A stretch of 64,000 nucleotides of DNA from Myxococcales bacterium (GTDB lineage Bacteria; Myxococcota_A; Polyangia; Haliangiales; Haliangiaceae). The notes under the pieces were generated by a model. The model was given only the letters and a program-made list of their open reading frames with translations. It made no database searches and was not told the origin of the DNA. The position numbers and the translations under genes were made by a program. Location of the stretch: the NCBI GenBank assembly GCA_016717005.1, contig JADJUF010000036.1, forward strand, positions 1 through 64,000. Reading direction: 5' to 3'. This document shows positions 8,167-17,580 of this stretch, piece after piece; within the stretch, counting starts at the first letter, position 1, and each line of letters opens with the position of its first letter.

Positions 8167-9156
8167 TCAGGCGCCTCCCGGGGCGGCCGTCGGGTCCTGG
8201 ATGAAGATGTGGAACGACTTGGCCTGCTGGCGGAAGCGCTTCATCGACAGCCGGAGATCGATCAGGCAGATGACCTCGGTCCGGCGCCCAGGCTCGACGT
8301 TGATCACGAACTTCGACAGCGACTGGAACACCCGGTACAGGCCGATGCCGGCGCCGCCCGAGGCCTCGGACAGCTGCTCGGGGCCCTTCACCAGGCAGCG
8401 GTTCAGGTAGCTGACGACGGTCTCCTGGGTCAGCGCGCCGAACGGATCGATCTGCGCGATCGCGATGTAGTCGCCGTCGCACGCGAACTCGAGGGTGCCG
8501 ACCTCGTCGTCGGCCAGCTCGACCGGCTCGCGCCGGGACAGCCGCGCGTACTTGGGCTCGCCGCTCGTGGTCCGCGGGGCGTTGTAGATCGCGTTGGTGA
8601 CCAGCTCATCGGCCACGGTCTCGACCAGCTCGACCACGCGCTCGTTGCACCCCAGCGCCTGGGCGTAGGTCGCGACCTCCTGCAGGTAGTCGAGCTTCTT
8701 GCGCGAGTCCCGGATCTCGATCCGGTAGGGCTCGACCCCCCACAGCAGGTACTTGCCGAGGCCGAACAGGTCCTGGCGCAGCAGCTTCTCGGCGGTGATG
8801 ATCAGCTCGTCCGGCTCGATCGGCTCCTCGTTCTTGGCGATGATGTTGCGCAAGAACGGCCGCGTCGCCATCAGCGGCAGCGTCGCCTCGGTCGGCGCGG
8901 TCGCGTGCAGCACCAGCTTGGTGCCGGGGTAGCGCGCGTCGAACTGCTCGAGCCGCTCGGTCCAGCGCGGGTCGTCCCGCAGCGGCGGATCGTACGAGAG
9001 CATCATCAGGTCCCAGCGCTCGCTGTCCATCGCGGCCAGGACCGCCTCGCAGTCCGGCGCCGAGACGATGTCCGACCCGGTGGCCGCCAGGGCCCGCTCG
9101 GCGACGCGCCGGGCGCGCGCGTCGGGATCGAAGAACAAGATTCGCTTGCCGCGCAT
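8167..9156 (-). CDS. Pseudo-receiver / HATPase anti-sigma-type regulator
   Basis: This is a 329-residue protein. Residues 4-120 resemble a response-regulator receiver (KRILFFDPDARARRVAERAL), but the phospho-acceptor region reads DLMMLSYDPPL, with Ser where Asp is expected, so it is probably a pseudo-receiver. Residues 170-310 form a GHKL ATPase like RsbW/SpoIIAB: ETVADELVTNAIYNAP (N box) and SGGAGIGLYRVF (G box). With the adjacent STAS gene this forms a kinase/antagonist pair in which the HATPase would phosphorylate the STAS Ser. It is divergent from the receiver-GGDEF-EAL gene, hinting at shared control. A possible -10 (TAGGAT, 9172-9177) lies 15 nt upstream of the ATG. Confidence 0.72.
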   Translation of the reverse strand: MRGKRILFFDPDARARRVAERALAATGSDIVSAPDCEAVLAAMDSERWDLMMLSYDPPLRDDPRWTERLEQFDARYPGTKLVLHATAPTEATLPLMATRPFLRNIIAKNEEPIEPDELIITAEKLLRQDLFGLGKYLLWGVEPYRIEIRDSRKKLDYLQEVATYAQALGCNERVVELVETVADELVTNAIYNAPRTTSGEPKYARLSRREPVELADDEVGTLEFACDGDYIAIAQIDPFGALTQETVVSYLNRCLVKGPEQLSEASGGAGIGLYRVFQSLSKFVINVEPGRRTEVICLIDLRLSMKRFRQQAKSFHIFIQDPTAAPGGA

Positions 9157-9237
9157 GAACTCTCGGAAAGAATCCTACCAGAATTCGCGCGCGCCTCGCG
9201 CCAGCGGCGCTGATCTCGACGGCGCGCACGTTCGCGC

Positions 9238-9268
9238 TTGCGCACCGCCCCGGCCCCTCCTCTATAAT
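9238..9268 (+). promoter_or_regulatory. Candidate sigma70-type promoter of the receiver-GGDEF-EAL gene
   Basis: A perfect TATAAT (9263-9268) is rare in such GC-rich DNA. A TTGCGC (9238-9243) lies 19 bp upstream. The TTG start at 9280 would be only about 5 nt inside the transcript. Confidence 0.45.
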
Positions 9269-9279
9269 CGCCAGCGACA

Positions 9280-12142
9280 TTGGCAGTATCTGACGATCCT
9301 CGCCCGACGCTTGAGGGAGCGTCCGACCCGGCTTCGACCGCGCCCGCGCGCCCGGTCATCCTGTGCGTCGACGACGAGCCCCACAACCTCGATCTGATCG
9401 ATCGCGCCCTGCGGCGGCGGTTCGACGTGATCACCGAGGCCATGCCGGCGGCGGCGCTGGTCGCGCTCGAGCACCGGGCCGAGATCGCGGTGATCGTCGT
9501 CGACTTCCGGATGCCGGGCATGAACGGCGTCGAGCTCCTGGCCCGCGCCGCGCAGCTCCGCCCCGACGTCCGGCGCGTGCTGGTCACCGGCTACGCCGAC
9601 GCCGACACCGTCATGGCCGCGGTCAACAACGGCGGCGTCCACTACGTCGTCCGCAAGCCGTGGCGGCCGCCCGAGCTGGTGACGCTGATCGCCGAGCTGG
9701 TCCACGCGCGCGACCTGGCGGTCGAGAACGCCCGCCTGGTCGAGGAGCTGCGCGACGCCAACGATCGCCTGCTCCTGCGCGAGCGCCAGCTGGTGCGCTC
9801 GCTCGAGAGCCAGGGCGCCGAGTTCGGCCAGACCGCGGCCCAGCTCGAGCGGGTGTCCGAGCAGCTCGCGACGGTGTCCTTCCGCGACGCCCTGACCGGG
9901 CTCTACAACCACGGCATCTTCCAGGAGCGGCTGCGCGAGGAGGTCGCGCGGGCCCAGCGCGGCGGCTCGACGCTCGCGCTCTTGCTGATCGACGTCGACG
10001 GCTTCGCCCAGGTGAACCACGCGCTCGGCTACCAGGCCGGCGACGGGATCCTGCGCCGGGTCGCCGAGCTGCTCACCGTCGGCGACTCGCCCGGACGGGT
10101 CCGGGGCAGCGACATCGCCGCGCGCTTCGGCGGCGAGGAGTTCGCGCTGATCCTGCCCGAGGCCAGCAAGGCCGGCGCGATCGCCAAGGCCAACCGCATC
10201 CGCGAGACCGTGGCGTCGGCGGATCTGGTCCGGGCCTGGGCCCGCGAGACCGGTGTGGTCGACGCCGGCGCCGACCGCGGGCTGACCGTGACCGTCGGCG
10301 TCGCCGCCATGCCCGACGACGCGACCGCGCCCGACGCGCTCCTGTCGGCGGCCGAGGCCGCGCTGCGGGCGGCCAAGTCGTCGGCCCGCGCCGACGGCGG
10401 CCGCGGCCGGGTCCACTTCCTCGCCGCCGACGGCAGCAGCCAGGCCGCGACGCTGGTGGCCGCGCCCGAGGCGCCGACCGACGCGTTCCGCGCCTACCAC
10501 GACCGCATGAACGAGGTGATCGCGATCCTGCAGCGCGATCGGGCGATGAGCTGCCTGTACGTCGACCTGGCCCAGCTCGAGCGCGTCCGCGTCGAGCTCG
10601 GCGTCGCGTCCCACGCCGAGCTGTACGAGCGCGCCGGGCACGTCCTCGACCGGCTGCGCGGCCCGCTCCTGCGGCCCGGCGATCTGATCTGCCGCTCGAG
10701 CGACGACGACGCCTACGTGTGCCTGCTGTCGCCGCGCGACGCCAACCAGGTCGATCTCGAGCGCCTGGCCACCGCGGTGGCCGAGGCGGTGGCGGCGGCG
10801 CTGGCGCCGTCGGTGCGCGAGCTGCTCCGCGACGAGCCGCGGGTCCACGTCGGCTCGGCCCGGGTGCTGTCGAACCCGATGCTGCGCCACGAACGCCTGG
10901 TCGCCCGGCTGGTCAGCGAGGCCGCCTCGGCGGCGCGGCTGGCGCGCGAGCGCGGCGCGCTGCGCGACAAGGCGGTGCTGCAGGACATCATCCTCGGCGA
11001 CGCCCTGGTCGCGGTGTACCAGCCGATCGTCTCGATCGAGACCGGCGAGATCTTCGGCCACGAGGCCCTGACCCGCGGCCCGCGCGGCACGCGGATGGAG
11101 TCGCCGGCGACGCTGTTCGCGGTCGCCGACGAGGTCGACCTGACCTTCGAGCTCGACCGCGCGTGCTTCCGCGGCGCCCTGCGGCGGGCGGTCGGCCTCG
11201 AGCCGATCCACCGGCTGTTCGTCAACCTGCTGCCGCTGTCGTTCTACGACGCCAGCTTCATCGAGCTCGAGGTCAGCCACCTGCTGGCCGCGGCGACGCT
11301 GACCCCGGCCCACATCGTCTTCGAGATCAGCGAGCGGCTGGCGATCGAGAACTTCGCCGCGTTCCGCCGCGCGCTGGCGATCTACACCAGCATGGGTTTC
11401 GGGGTGGCGATCGACGACGTCGGCACCCGCCACTCGAACCTCGAGACGGTGATGGCGCTGCGGCCGCACTTCATCAAGATCAGCGACGTGCTGACCCGCG
11501 GCGTGGCCCGGTCGACGGTCAAGCGCGAGATGTTGCGGTCGCTGGCCCACATCGCCGACGCGATCGACGCGGTGATCGTGGCCGAGGGCATCGAGACGAT
11601 CGACGACCTCGTGGCGCTCCGCGAGCTCGGCATCCGCTACGGCCAGGGCTTCTACATGGCCCGCCCGGGCCCGCCGTTCCCGCGGATCAAGGCCAGCGTG
11701 CGGCGCGCGATCCAGGCCATCGGCGAGCGCCCGGCGCCGCCGCTGCCGGCCCCGCCGGCCTCGTTCGATCCCGACGACGGCGAGGACGGCGAGGACGACG
11801 ACAGCGGCGATCTCGACGGTGATCTCGAGTCGGCGGTCGCGCGCGGCTCGGGCGAGGTCCGGCTCCCGAGCGCGGGCGACGGCGCCGCCCACACCCAGCC
11901 CCTGGTCGAGGCCCTGCGGCCCCTCGTCGCCCCCAATGACGCCGCCGCGGTCGAACCGATCGACGACGCCGACCGGGAGCCGGGCGAGGACACCCAGCCT
12001 CACCGGACGCCCGGCTGGCGCGAGCGGCGGGCCGCGGCCAGCGCGCCGCCCAGCCAGCGGCCCCTGATCGAGAGCTTGCGCCAGCGCGACGACGAGGTGC
12101 CCCCGGTGGTCGAGAATCCCCCCCAAGGGTGGGCTAAACTAG
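9280..12142 (+). CDS. Receiver-GGDEF-EAL cyclic-di-GMP regulator
   Basis: An N-terminal receiver (residues 25-145; VILCVDDEP, acceptor Asp about 75 in VVDFRMPGMNG) leads into a coiled coil (about 150-195). A GGDEF domain follows (about 200-385; RFGGEEF, with intact RGSD inhibition site), then a diverged linker domain. The EAL domain (about 565-810) keeps GHEALTR, FEISE, the Asp pair of AIDDVG, Lys of HFIKIS, AEGIE and QGFY. Both c-di-GMP synthesis and hydrolysis are therefore possible, controlled by phosphorylation. The acidic, Pro-rich tail is probably disordered. The frame stays open into the next gene until 12309, but codon quality stops at a C7 run (12118-12124). A one-base change there gives TAA (12135) or TAG (12140), so I end the gene here. 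TTG start. Confidence 0.85.
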
Positions 12143-12170
12143 CCACGCGGCCTGCCGCCGCCGGGGAATC

Positions 12171-13253
<1,083 letters not shown>

Positions 13254-13255
13254 CC

Positions 13256-13708
13256 ATGACGACCTGGCGCTGCGAACCGTGGTCGCACCTGACCACCGAC
13301 GAGCTCTACCGGATCCTGGCGCTGCGGCAGGAGGTGTTCGTCGTCGAGCAGGCCTGCCCATACCAGGATCTCGACGGCCGCGATCGCAGCGCCTACCACC
13401 TGTGGACCGACGCCAGCGACGGCGCGCGCGTGCTCGCCTACGCGCGGCTGTTCGGCCCCGGGGTCCGCTACGCCGAGGCCTGCATCGGGCGGGTCGTGAC
13501 CGCGTCGGAGGTCCGGCGCAGCGGGCTCGGGCGCGCGCTCATGGCCGAGGCCATCGCTCGCCTGACCACCGATCACGGCCCGGTCGCGATCCGGATCGGC
13601 GCGCAGCGCTACCTCGAGCAGTTCTACCGCGACGCCGGGTTCGCGACGGTGTCGCCCGAGTACCTCGAGGACGGCATCCCGCACGTCGAGATGGTGCGGT
13701 CGGCGTAG
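13256..13708 (+). CDS. ElaA-type GNAT N-acetyltransferase
   Basis: This 150-residue protein belongs to the ElaA subgroup of GNAT acetyltransferases: LRQEVFVVEQACPYQDLDGRD near the N-terminus, the acetyl-CoA site RVVTASEVRRSGLGRALM (about 80-97) and QRYLEQFYRDAGF. The substrate is unknown for the family. It starts 2 nt after the PilT-type ATPase stop (TAGCCATG), so it is probably the last gene of that transcript, although a functional link to pili is not expected. Confidence 0.82.
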   Translation: MTTWRCEPWSHLTTDELYRILALRQEVFVVEQACPYQDLDGRDRSAYHLWTDASDGARVLAYARLFGPGVRYAEACIGRVVTASEVRRSGLGRALMAEAIARLTTDHGPVAIRIGAQRYLEQFYRDAGFATVSPEYLEDGIPHVEMVRSA

Positions 13709-13746
13709 GCGTCGGCCGCCGGCGCGCTCAGCGCACGCGCGGTGCC

Positions 13747-14529
13747 TCAGCCCCGGGCCTTCTTGCCGACGAGCGTCCACGCGATCGCGGCGCCGGCCAT
13801 CGCCAGGAGCCCGCAGCCGACCCCGATGATCGCGAAGCCGGCGGCCGCCTTGTCGTCGTCGCCGGCGCTGGTGCCCGGCAGCTCGCGCAGCAACAGGTAG
13901 AAGCCCATGACCCCGGCCACGACGCCGAGCAGCGTCGCCACCAGCAACCGCCGCGGCGCCGAGGCCCCGACGGTCAGCCCGGTCAGGACCGAGCCCAGGG
14001 CCATCGCGCCGAAGAACAGCCCGGCCAGCGCGTCGTCGTCGGTCGCGCCGTGGGCCGCCCCGCCGACGAGCACCACCATGGCCACGATGCACGCGCCCAG
14101 CGCCGCGATCGCGATGTACACGGCCCACACCAGCGGGCTCGAGGAGTGTCCCGACCACAGCCGCTCGGCGCCGATCGCGCCGACGATCGCGCCGACCGCC
14201 GCGGCCGCCGCGGCGTAGCCCACGGTCTTGACGATCGCGTCCTTGGCGACGTGCCACAGGAGCTCGCCGATGCCGGTCCCGAGGAAGACGCCGACGAGGG
14301 TCGCGATCACCAGCACCGCGCCCAGCGCCGGCTCGATCACGGTCGAGCCGCGGCTGGCCCGGGCGGCGATGACGCCGCCGATCGCCCCGCCGAGGAACAG
14401 GACCCCGTACAGGCCGAGCTCGCTGGTCAGCTTGAGCTGGCCGGCCGCGAGCAGGCCGATGGCGATGCCCCCGGCGACCAGGAAGTAGCTGAGCAACACC
14501 GACGAGATCGAGAACCGCGATGAGGACAT
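13747..14529 (-). CDS. Multi-span inner-membrane protein, unknown function
   Basis: This is a 260-residue protein with about eight hydrophobic segments, for example LLSYFLVAGGIAIGLLAAG, LGAVLVIATLVGVFLG and LLVATLLGVVAGVMGFYLLL. The loops are short and the segments small-residue rich. There is no transporter or enzyme motif I can name. The C-terminal WTLVGKKARG leaves a positive end. Translation begins at ATG 14529, 6 nt after a TAGGAT hexamer, so a leaderless message is likely. Confidence 0.65.
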   Translation of the reverse strand: MSSSRFSISSVLLSYFLVAGGIAIGLLAAGQLKLTSELGLYGVLFLGGAIGGVIAARASRGSTVIEPALGAVLVIATLVGVFLGTGIGELLWHVAKDAIVKTVGYAAAAAAVGAIVGAIGAERLWSGHSSSPLVWAVYIAIAALGACIVAMVVLVGGAAHGATDDDALAGLFFGAMALGSVLTGLTVGASAPRRLLVATLLGVVAGVMGFYLLLRELPGTSAGDDDKAAAGFAIIGVGCGLLAMAGAAIAWTLVGKKARG

Positions 14530-14535
14530 CGACCG

Positions 14536-14541
14536 ATCCTA
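14536..14541 (-). promoter_or_regulatory. -10 hexamer of a predicted leaderless promoter
   Basis: On the reverse strand TAGGAT ends 6 nt before the ATG at 14529. Confidence 0.5.
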
Positions 14542-14553
14542 CCCTCAGCGCTT

Positions 14554-14601
14554 GTAACTTTTTCGGTCGAGCACCGGTCGACGCGCCGGGAGTTTCGCGT
14601 C
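14554..14601. repeat. Dispersed 40-48 bp repeat, copy A
   Basis: The core 14562-14601 matches 25741-25780 with one mismatch in 40 bp. The similarity extends a further 8 bp to the left at lower identity. It begins TTCGGTCGAGCACCGGTC and ends GGGAGTTTCGCGTC. It contains no gene and lies next to double-hairpin copy 2. Confidence 0.75.
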
Positions 14602-14616
14602 CTGGGTGGGGGCCCT

Positions 14617-14661
14617 CATCGGGGCTTGCCCCCGATGGGGGAGGGTTCGGCGACGACCCTC
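14617..14661 (-). terminator. Double-hairpin element (copy 2)
   Basis: CATCGGGG with CCCCGATG (loop CTTGC, 14617-14637) and GAGGGT with ACCCTC (14641-14661) form two hairpins. A reverse-strand TGA at 14668-14670 lies 6 nt before them, as at copy 1. No clear gene ends there: the open frame behind it (to 14982) is Arg/Ala/Pro-rich low-complexity sequence and may be a gene remnant or chance. Confidence 0.5.
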
Positions 14662-14670
14662 TGAAACTCA

Positions 14671-14929
14671 GCGGCGCCGGCCCGACCTCAGCGCGGTCTC
14701 AACTCGCGCGCGGATCTCGAGGTGCGGCGGCGCCGGCGCGCCGGCGGCACCGGCGCGCGGGGGAAAGCGATCGCGCGCACCGGCGGCCCCGACGCGTGCG
14801 CGATCAGGACATCGCGCACCGGCGCGTGCGCGACCAGCAGCGCGCGCGCCAGGGGGCCGGGCGCGTGCGCGGCCCGGCGATCGCGCACGACGGCGCCACG
14901 CGGCGGTCACCGCCGGCGAGCCCTGGGAG
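14671..14929. other. Low-complexity intergenic DNA
   Basis: This is GC-rich DNA with repeated GCGCACCGGCG-type words and no convincing reading frame. It separates the divergent membrane-protein and LOG genes. Confidence 0.45.
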
Positions 14930-14935
14930 TAGAGT
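14930..14935 (+). promoter_or_regulatory. -10 hexamer of a predicted leaderless promoter
   Basis: TAGAGT ends 6 nt before the GTG start at 14942. Confidence 0.5.
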
Positions 14936-14941
14936 GCCGCC

Positions 14942-15490
14942 GTGCCCAGCATCTGTGTGTTCCTGGCCGGCAGCGTTGGCAACGATCCGATCTACGTCGA
15001 GGCCGCCCGCGCGACCGGCGCCGCGCTCGCCGCCCGCGGCTGGCCGCTGGTCTACGGCGGCGCCCACCGCGGCCTGATGGGCGCGCTGGCCGACGCGTGC
15101 CTGGCCGCCGGCGGCGAGGTCATCGGCGTCCTGCCGCGCGACCTCGAGGCCCGCGAGCAGGCGCACCGCGGCCTGACCCGCCTCGAGCTGGTCGACTCGA
15201 TGGCCGAGCGCAAGGATCGCATGATGGCGTACGCCGACGGGTTCCTGACCTTGCCCGGCGGCTTCGGCACGCTCGACGAGCTGTTCGAGGTGCTGACCGC
15301 GGCCCAGCTCGGCTACCACGCCAAGCCGATCGCGGTCGCCGACGTCGGCGGCTACTACACGCCGCTGGTGGCGTGGCTCGACGGCGCGGCCGGGGCCGGG
15401 CTGCTCGCCGGCGCGCACCGGTCGTTGATCTCGGCCCACCCGACCCCGAGCGCCGCGCTCGACGCGCTCGGCCGCGCCCTCGGCGCCTGA
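14942..15490 (+). CDS. LOG-family nucleotide 5'-monophosphate phosphoribohydrolase
   Basis: This is a 182-residue Rossmann-fold protein of the LOG family, which releases a base from nucleoside 5'-monophosphates (cytokinin-activating in plants; in bacteria the natural substrate is often unclear). Diagnostic motifs: VFLAGSVGNDP near the N-terminus, VYGGAHRGLMG (about 40-50) and the catalytic PGGFGTLDE (about 103-111), preceded by ERKDRMM. Length is normal. GTG start with a TAGAGT hexamer 6 nt upstream. It is a single gene; the neighbours give no pathway hint. Confidence 0.85.
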   Translation: MPSICVFLAGSVGNDPIYVEAARATGAALAARGWPLVYGGAHRGLMGALADACLAAGGEVIGVLPRDLEAREQAHRGLTRLELVDSMAERKDRMMAYADGFLTLPGGFGTLDELFEVLTAAQLGYHAKPIAVADVGGYYTPLVAWLDGAAGAGLLAGAHRSLISAHPTPSAALDALGRALGA

Positions 15491-15615
15491 TCGGCCCGCC
15501 AAAAATCTGAGGCCGGTGTACCCTCGCGGTCACGGTCCTCGCAGCCGCGCGTCGACAAGTGCCTAGATCTGCGCACGCGACCCGCTGGCCGAGGTCTTGC
15601 TCGGAGGCGCCCCTG

Positions 15616-17412
15616 ATGTCCTTGCCACGTCCGCTCTCCCTCGCCGCGCTCGCCCTCGCCAGCCTCACCCTCGGCACGCTCGCCTGCGGCGGCGGCGGCG
15701 AGCAGACCGTGGACGCCCGCGTGATCGACGCCGCGCCGCCGATCGACGCGCCGATGCTGCCGCCGTTCCGCAACCCGGTCGACCTCGCCGACCTGCCGCT
15801 GGCGCAGATGGCGGTCGCGCGCCTGGGCGTCGGCCCGCGCGACGCCTGTGACACCTGCCACGCGTTGACCCGCGAGCGCTTCCAGTCGTGGCTGACCGAG
15901 ACCCGCGCCGCCGACGCGTGCATCCCCGCGACGACGCCGACGACGCCGGCCGAGGGGGTCGCGATCCTCGAGTGCCTGCGCGACGCGACCACCGGCCAGT
16001 GGGCGCCGGGCAAGCTCGGCATCTACACCACCGCCGCCGGGCTCGAGTACTTCTACGGCGTGGTCCAGCTGGCCTACGGCGGCAGCTTCGCGTCGGAGTG
16101 GATCACCTGGGCGGCGCGCATGCCGATGCCGCGCGGGGGCCAGCCGCTCCTGTCCCAGGCCGAGTTCGACATCGTCGCCGAGTGGTTCGCGCGCGGCCTG
16201 CCCGAGCTCGAGACGGTCGTGCCCGCGAACCCGGATCCGCCCGGCTGCACGCAGATGATCGGCGCCGAGGTCGGCGCCCACGTCGCCGCGATGCAGACCG
16301 ACGGCTGGGCCGCGCGCAACAGCGACGCCGGCATCCTGATGCTCGGCTGCGCCGGCGCCACCGCGCCCGGCGAGTGCCTGAGCACGTTCCCGCTGGCCTC
16401 GACCCAGAGCTACGCGACCGGCTGGTCGGCCGCCGCGCCGACCACGACGCTGCGCCTGCTCCACACCTATCCGTACGCGTCGAGCTACTGGACCCGGTCG
16501 TCGGCCGACGGCCGGTTCGTCGCCCACGGCGGCGGCGCCGGCAGCGGCGCGACGATCATCGATCTCCAGGACAACCGGCGCATCCCGGCGGCGGCGAACT
16601 ACGACCCCGGGTTCTTCCCCGACAACACCGGCTTCGTGATCCAGGGCGGCGCCAAGGCCTGGTGCCGGCAGTCGCTGCTCACCAGCAACCCGGCCCAGGT
16701 CACGTTCAACGAGCCGCAGTGCTCGGACGTCGCGGTGGTGGGCCTGTACCAGCACGTCGGCGCCGCCGCGGGCGGCGACTACTGGACCGTCAACGGCCAG
16801 TTCGTCAGCGACAACGCCGGCGGCGAGCCCCCGGCCTGGTTCGACGCCGGCTCGACCGACTACCTGACGCCGATGCTCTGGAACGGCACGGCCTACAGCG
16901 CGCGCGCGCACATCGCGGTCGGGGCGCCGTTCATGGGCGACACGATCATCTCGCCGTCGGCGAAGCTCCTGCTCAGCCGCGTCGCCGGATCGGGCAACTC
17001 CCAGAACGGGTTCATGCTGAAGAAGCTGGTCGCGACCCCGAGCGGCTCGACCTACACGATCACCACCCCGGAGGTCGGGCGCTACTGCGTCAACGGAGGC
17101 AAGCCGGCCTTCAGCTACGACGAGCGCTGGCTGGTCTATCACCACTGGGTCCAGGCCGGCGACTGGCAGGCCATGGGCTACGCCAGCGCCAGCGATCCCG
17201 AGTTCACGGCGCTGCTCGGCGCGTCGACCGCGAACGTGTTCTTGCTCGACATCACCACCGGGGTCTCGCGCCGGATCACCAGCATGGCCCCGGGCCAGGA
17301 GGCGCTGTTCCCGCACTTCCGCAGCGACGGCTGGATCTACTTCATCGTCAAGCACGCGACCGGCGGCGAGGTCGTCGTCGCCAGCGACGCCGCGCTGGTG
17401 TTCGGCACCTGA
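15616..17412 (+). CDS. c-type heme lipoprotein with TolB-like propeller (paralog 1)
   Basis: This is a 598-residue lipoprotein. The ATG at 15616 has a GGAGG site 8 nt upstream, and the signal peptide ends LGTLACGGGG (lipobox). A short Asp-Ala-Pro linker is followed by a single heme motif CDTCH (residues 78-82). The C-terminal half contains repeats like SYWTRSSADGRFVAHGG, NYDPGFFPDNTGFVIQGG, FSYDERWLVYHHW and ALFPHFRSDGWIYFI, as in TolB/WD40-like propellers. It probably sits on the outer or inner membrane facing the periplasm or exterior; electron transfer or sensing is an inference. It is followed by a paralog of the same layout, roughly half identical by eye. Confidence 0.75.
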   Translation: MSLPRPLSLAALALASLTLGTLACGGGGEQTVDARVIDAAPPIDAPMLPPFRNPVDLADLPLAQMAVARLGVGPRDACDTCHALTRERFQSWLTETRAADACIPATTPTTPAEGVAILECLRDATTGQWAPGKLGIYTTAAGLEYFYGVVQLAYGGSFASEWITWAARMPMPRGGQPLLSQAEFDIVAEWFARGLPELETVVPANPDPPGCTQMIGAEVGAHVAAMQTDGWAARNSDAGILMLGCAGATAPGECLSTFPLASTQSYATGWSAAAPTTTLRLLHTYPYASSYWTRSSADGRFVAHGGGAGSGATIIDLQDNRRIPAAANYDPGFFPDNTGFVIQGGAKAWCRQSLLTSNPAQVTFNEPQCSDVAVVGLYQHVGAAAGGDYWTVNGQFVSDNAGGEPPAWFDAGSTDYLTPMLWNGTAYSARAHIAVGAPFMGDTIISPSAKLLLSRVAGSGNSQNGFMLKKLVATPSGSTYTITTPEVGRYCVNGGKPAFSYDERWLVYHHWVQAGDWQAMGYASASDPEFTALLGASTANVFLLDITTGVSRRITSMAPGQEALFPHFRSDGWIYFIVKHATGGEVVVASDAALVFGT

Positions 17413-17519
17413 AGACCCCACTGGCGGGGGCCGCGCGCTGAGCGTCGGACGCCCGCCGACGTGTCGCACACGTCCGCACACCGATTGAGGCGGGAGGGCA
17501 GCATCGGGCCAGGCCCTCT

Positions 17520-17542
17520 CAGCCGGATCGGCTGCGGTTTTT
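17520..17542 (+). terminator. Rho-independent terminator
   Basis: CAGCCG-GAT-CGGCTG forms a perfect 6-bp stem, followed by CGGTTTTT. It is placed between the two paralogous heme lipoprotein genes, so they are transcribed separately. Confidence 0.65.
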
Positions 17543-17543
17543 G

Positions 17544-17573
17544 GTGACACCCCCGGGTCGCGGCGGGCACCCT
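17544..17573 (+). promoter_or_regulatory. Promoter of the second heme lipoprotein
   Basis: GTGACA (17544-17549), an 18-bp spacer and CACCCT (17568-17573) resemble -35 and -10 boxes. The ATG at 17581 follows the -10 by 7 nt, so a leaderless message is predicted. Confidence 0.45.
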
Positions 17574-17580
17574 TGGCCCC

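Noticed and set aside
9262..12126. Long open frame on the reverse strand (about 950 codons) antisense to the GGDEF-EAL gene
   Set aside because: Composition is Arg/Asp/Ala/Val-rich with no domain; it is the shadow of a strong forward gene in GC-rich DNA. The same applies to 15355-19314 (-), 38275-43635 (-) and 53540-59854 (+).
14668..14982. Reverse-strand frame of 104 codons ending at the double-hairpin element
   Set aside because: Arg/Ala/Pro low complexity and overlap with the start of the LOG gene; kept only as a possible gene remnant in the hairpin entry.
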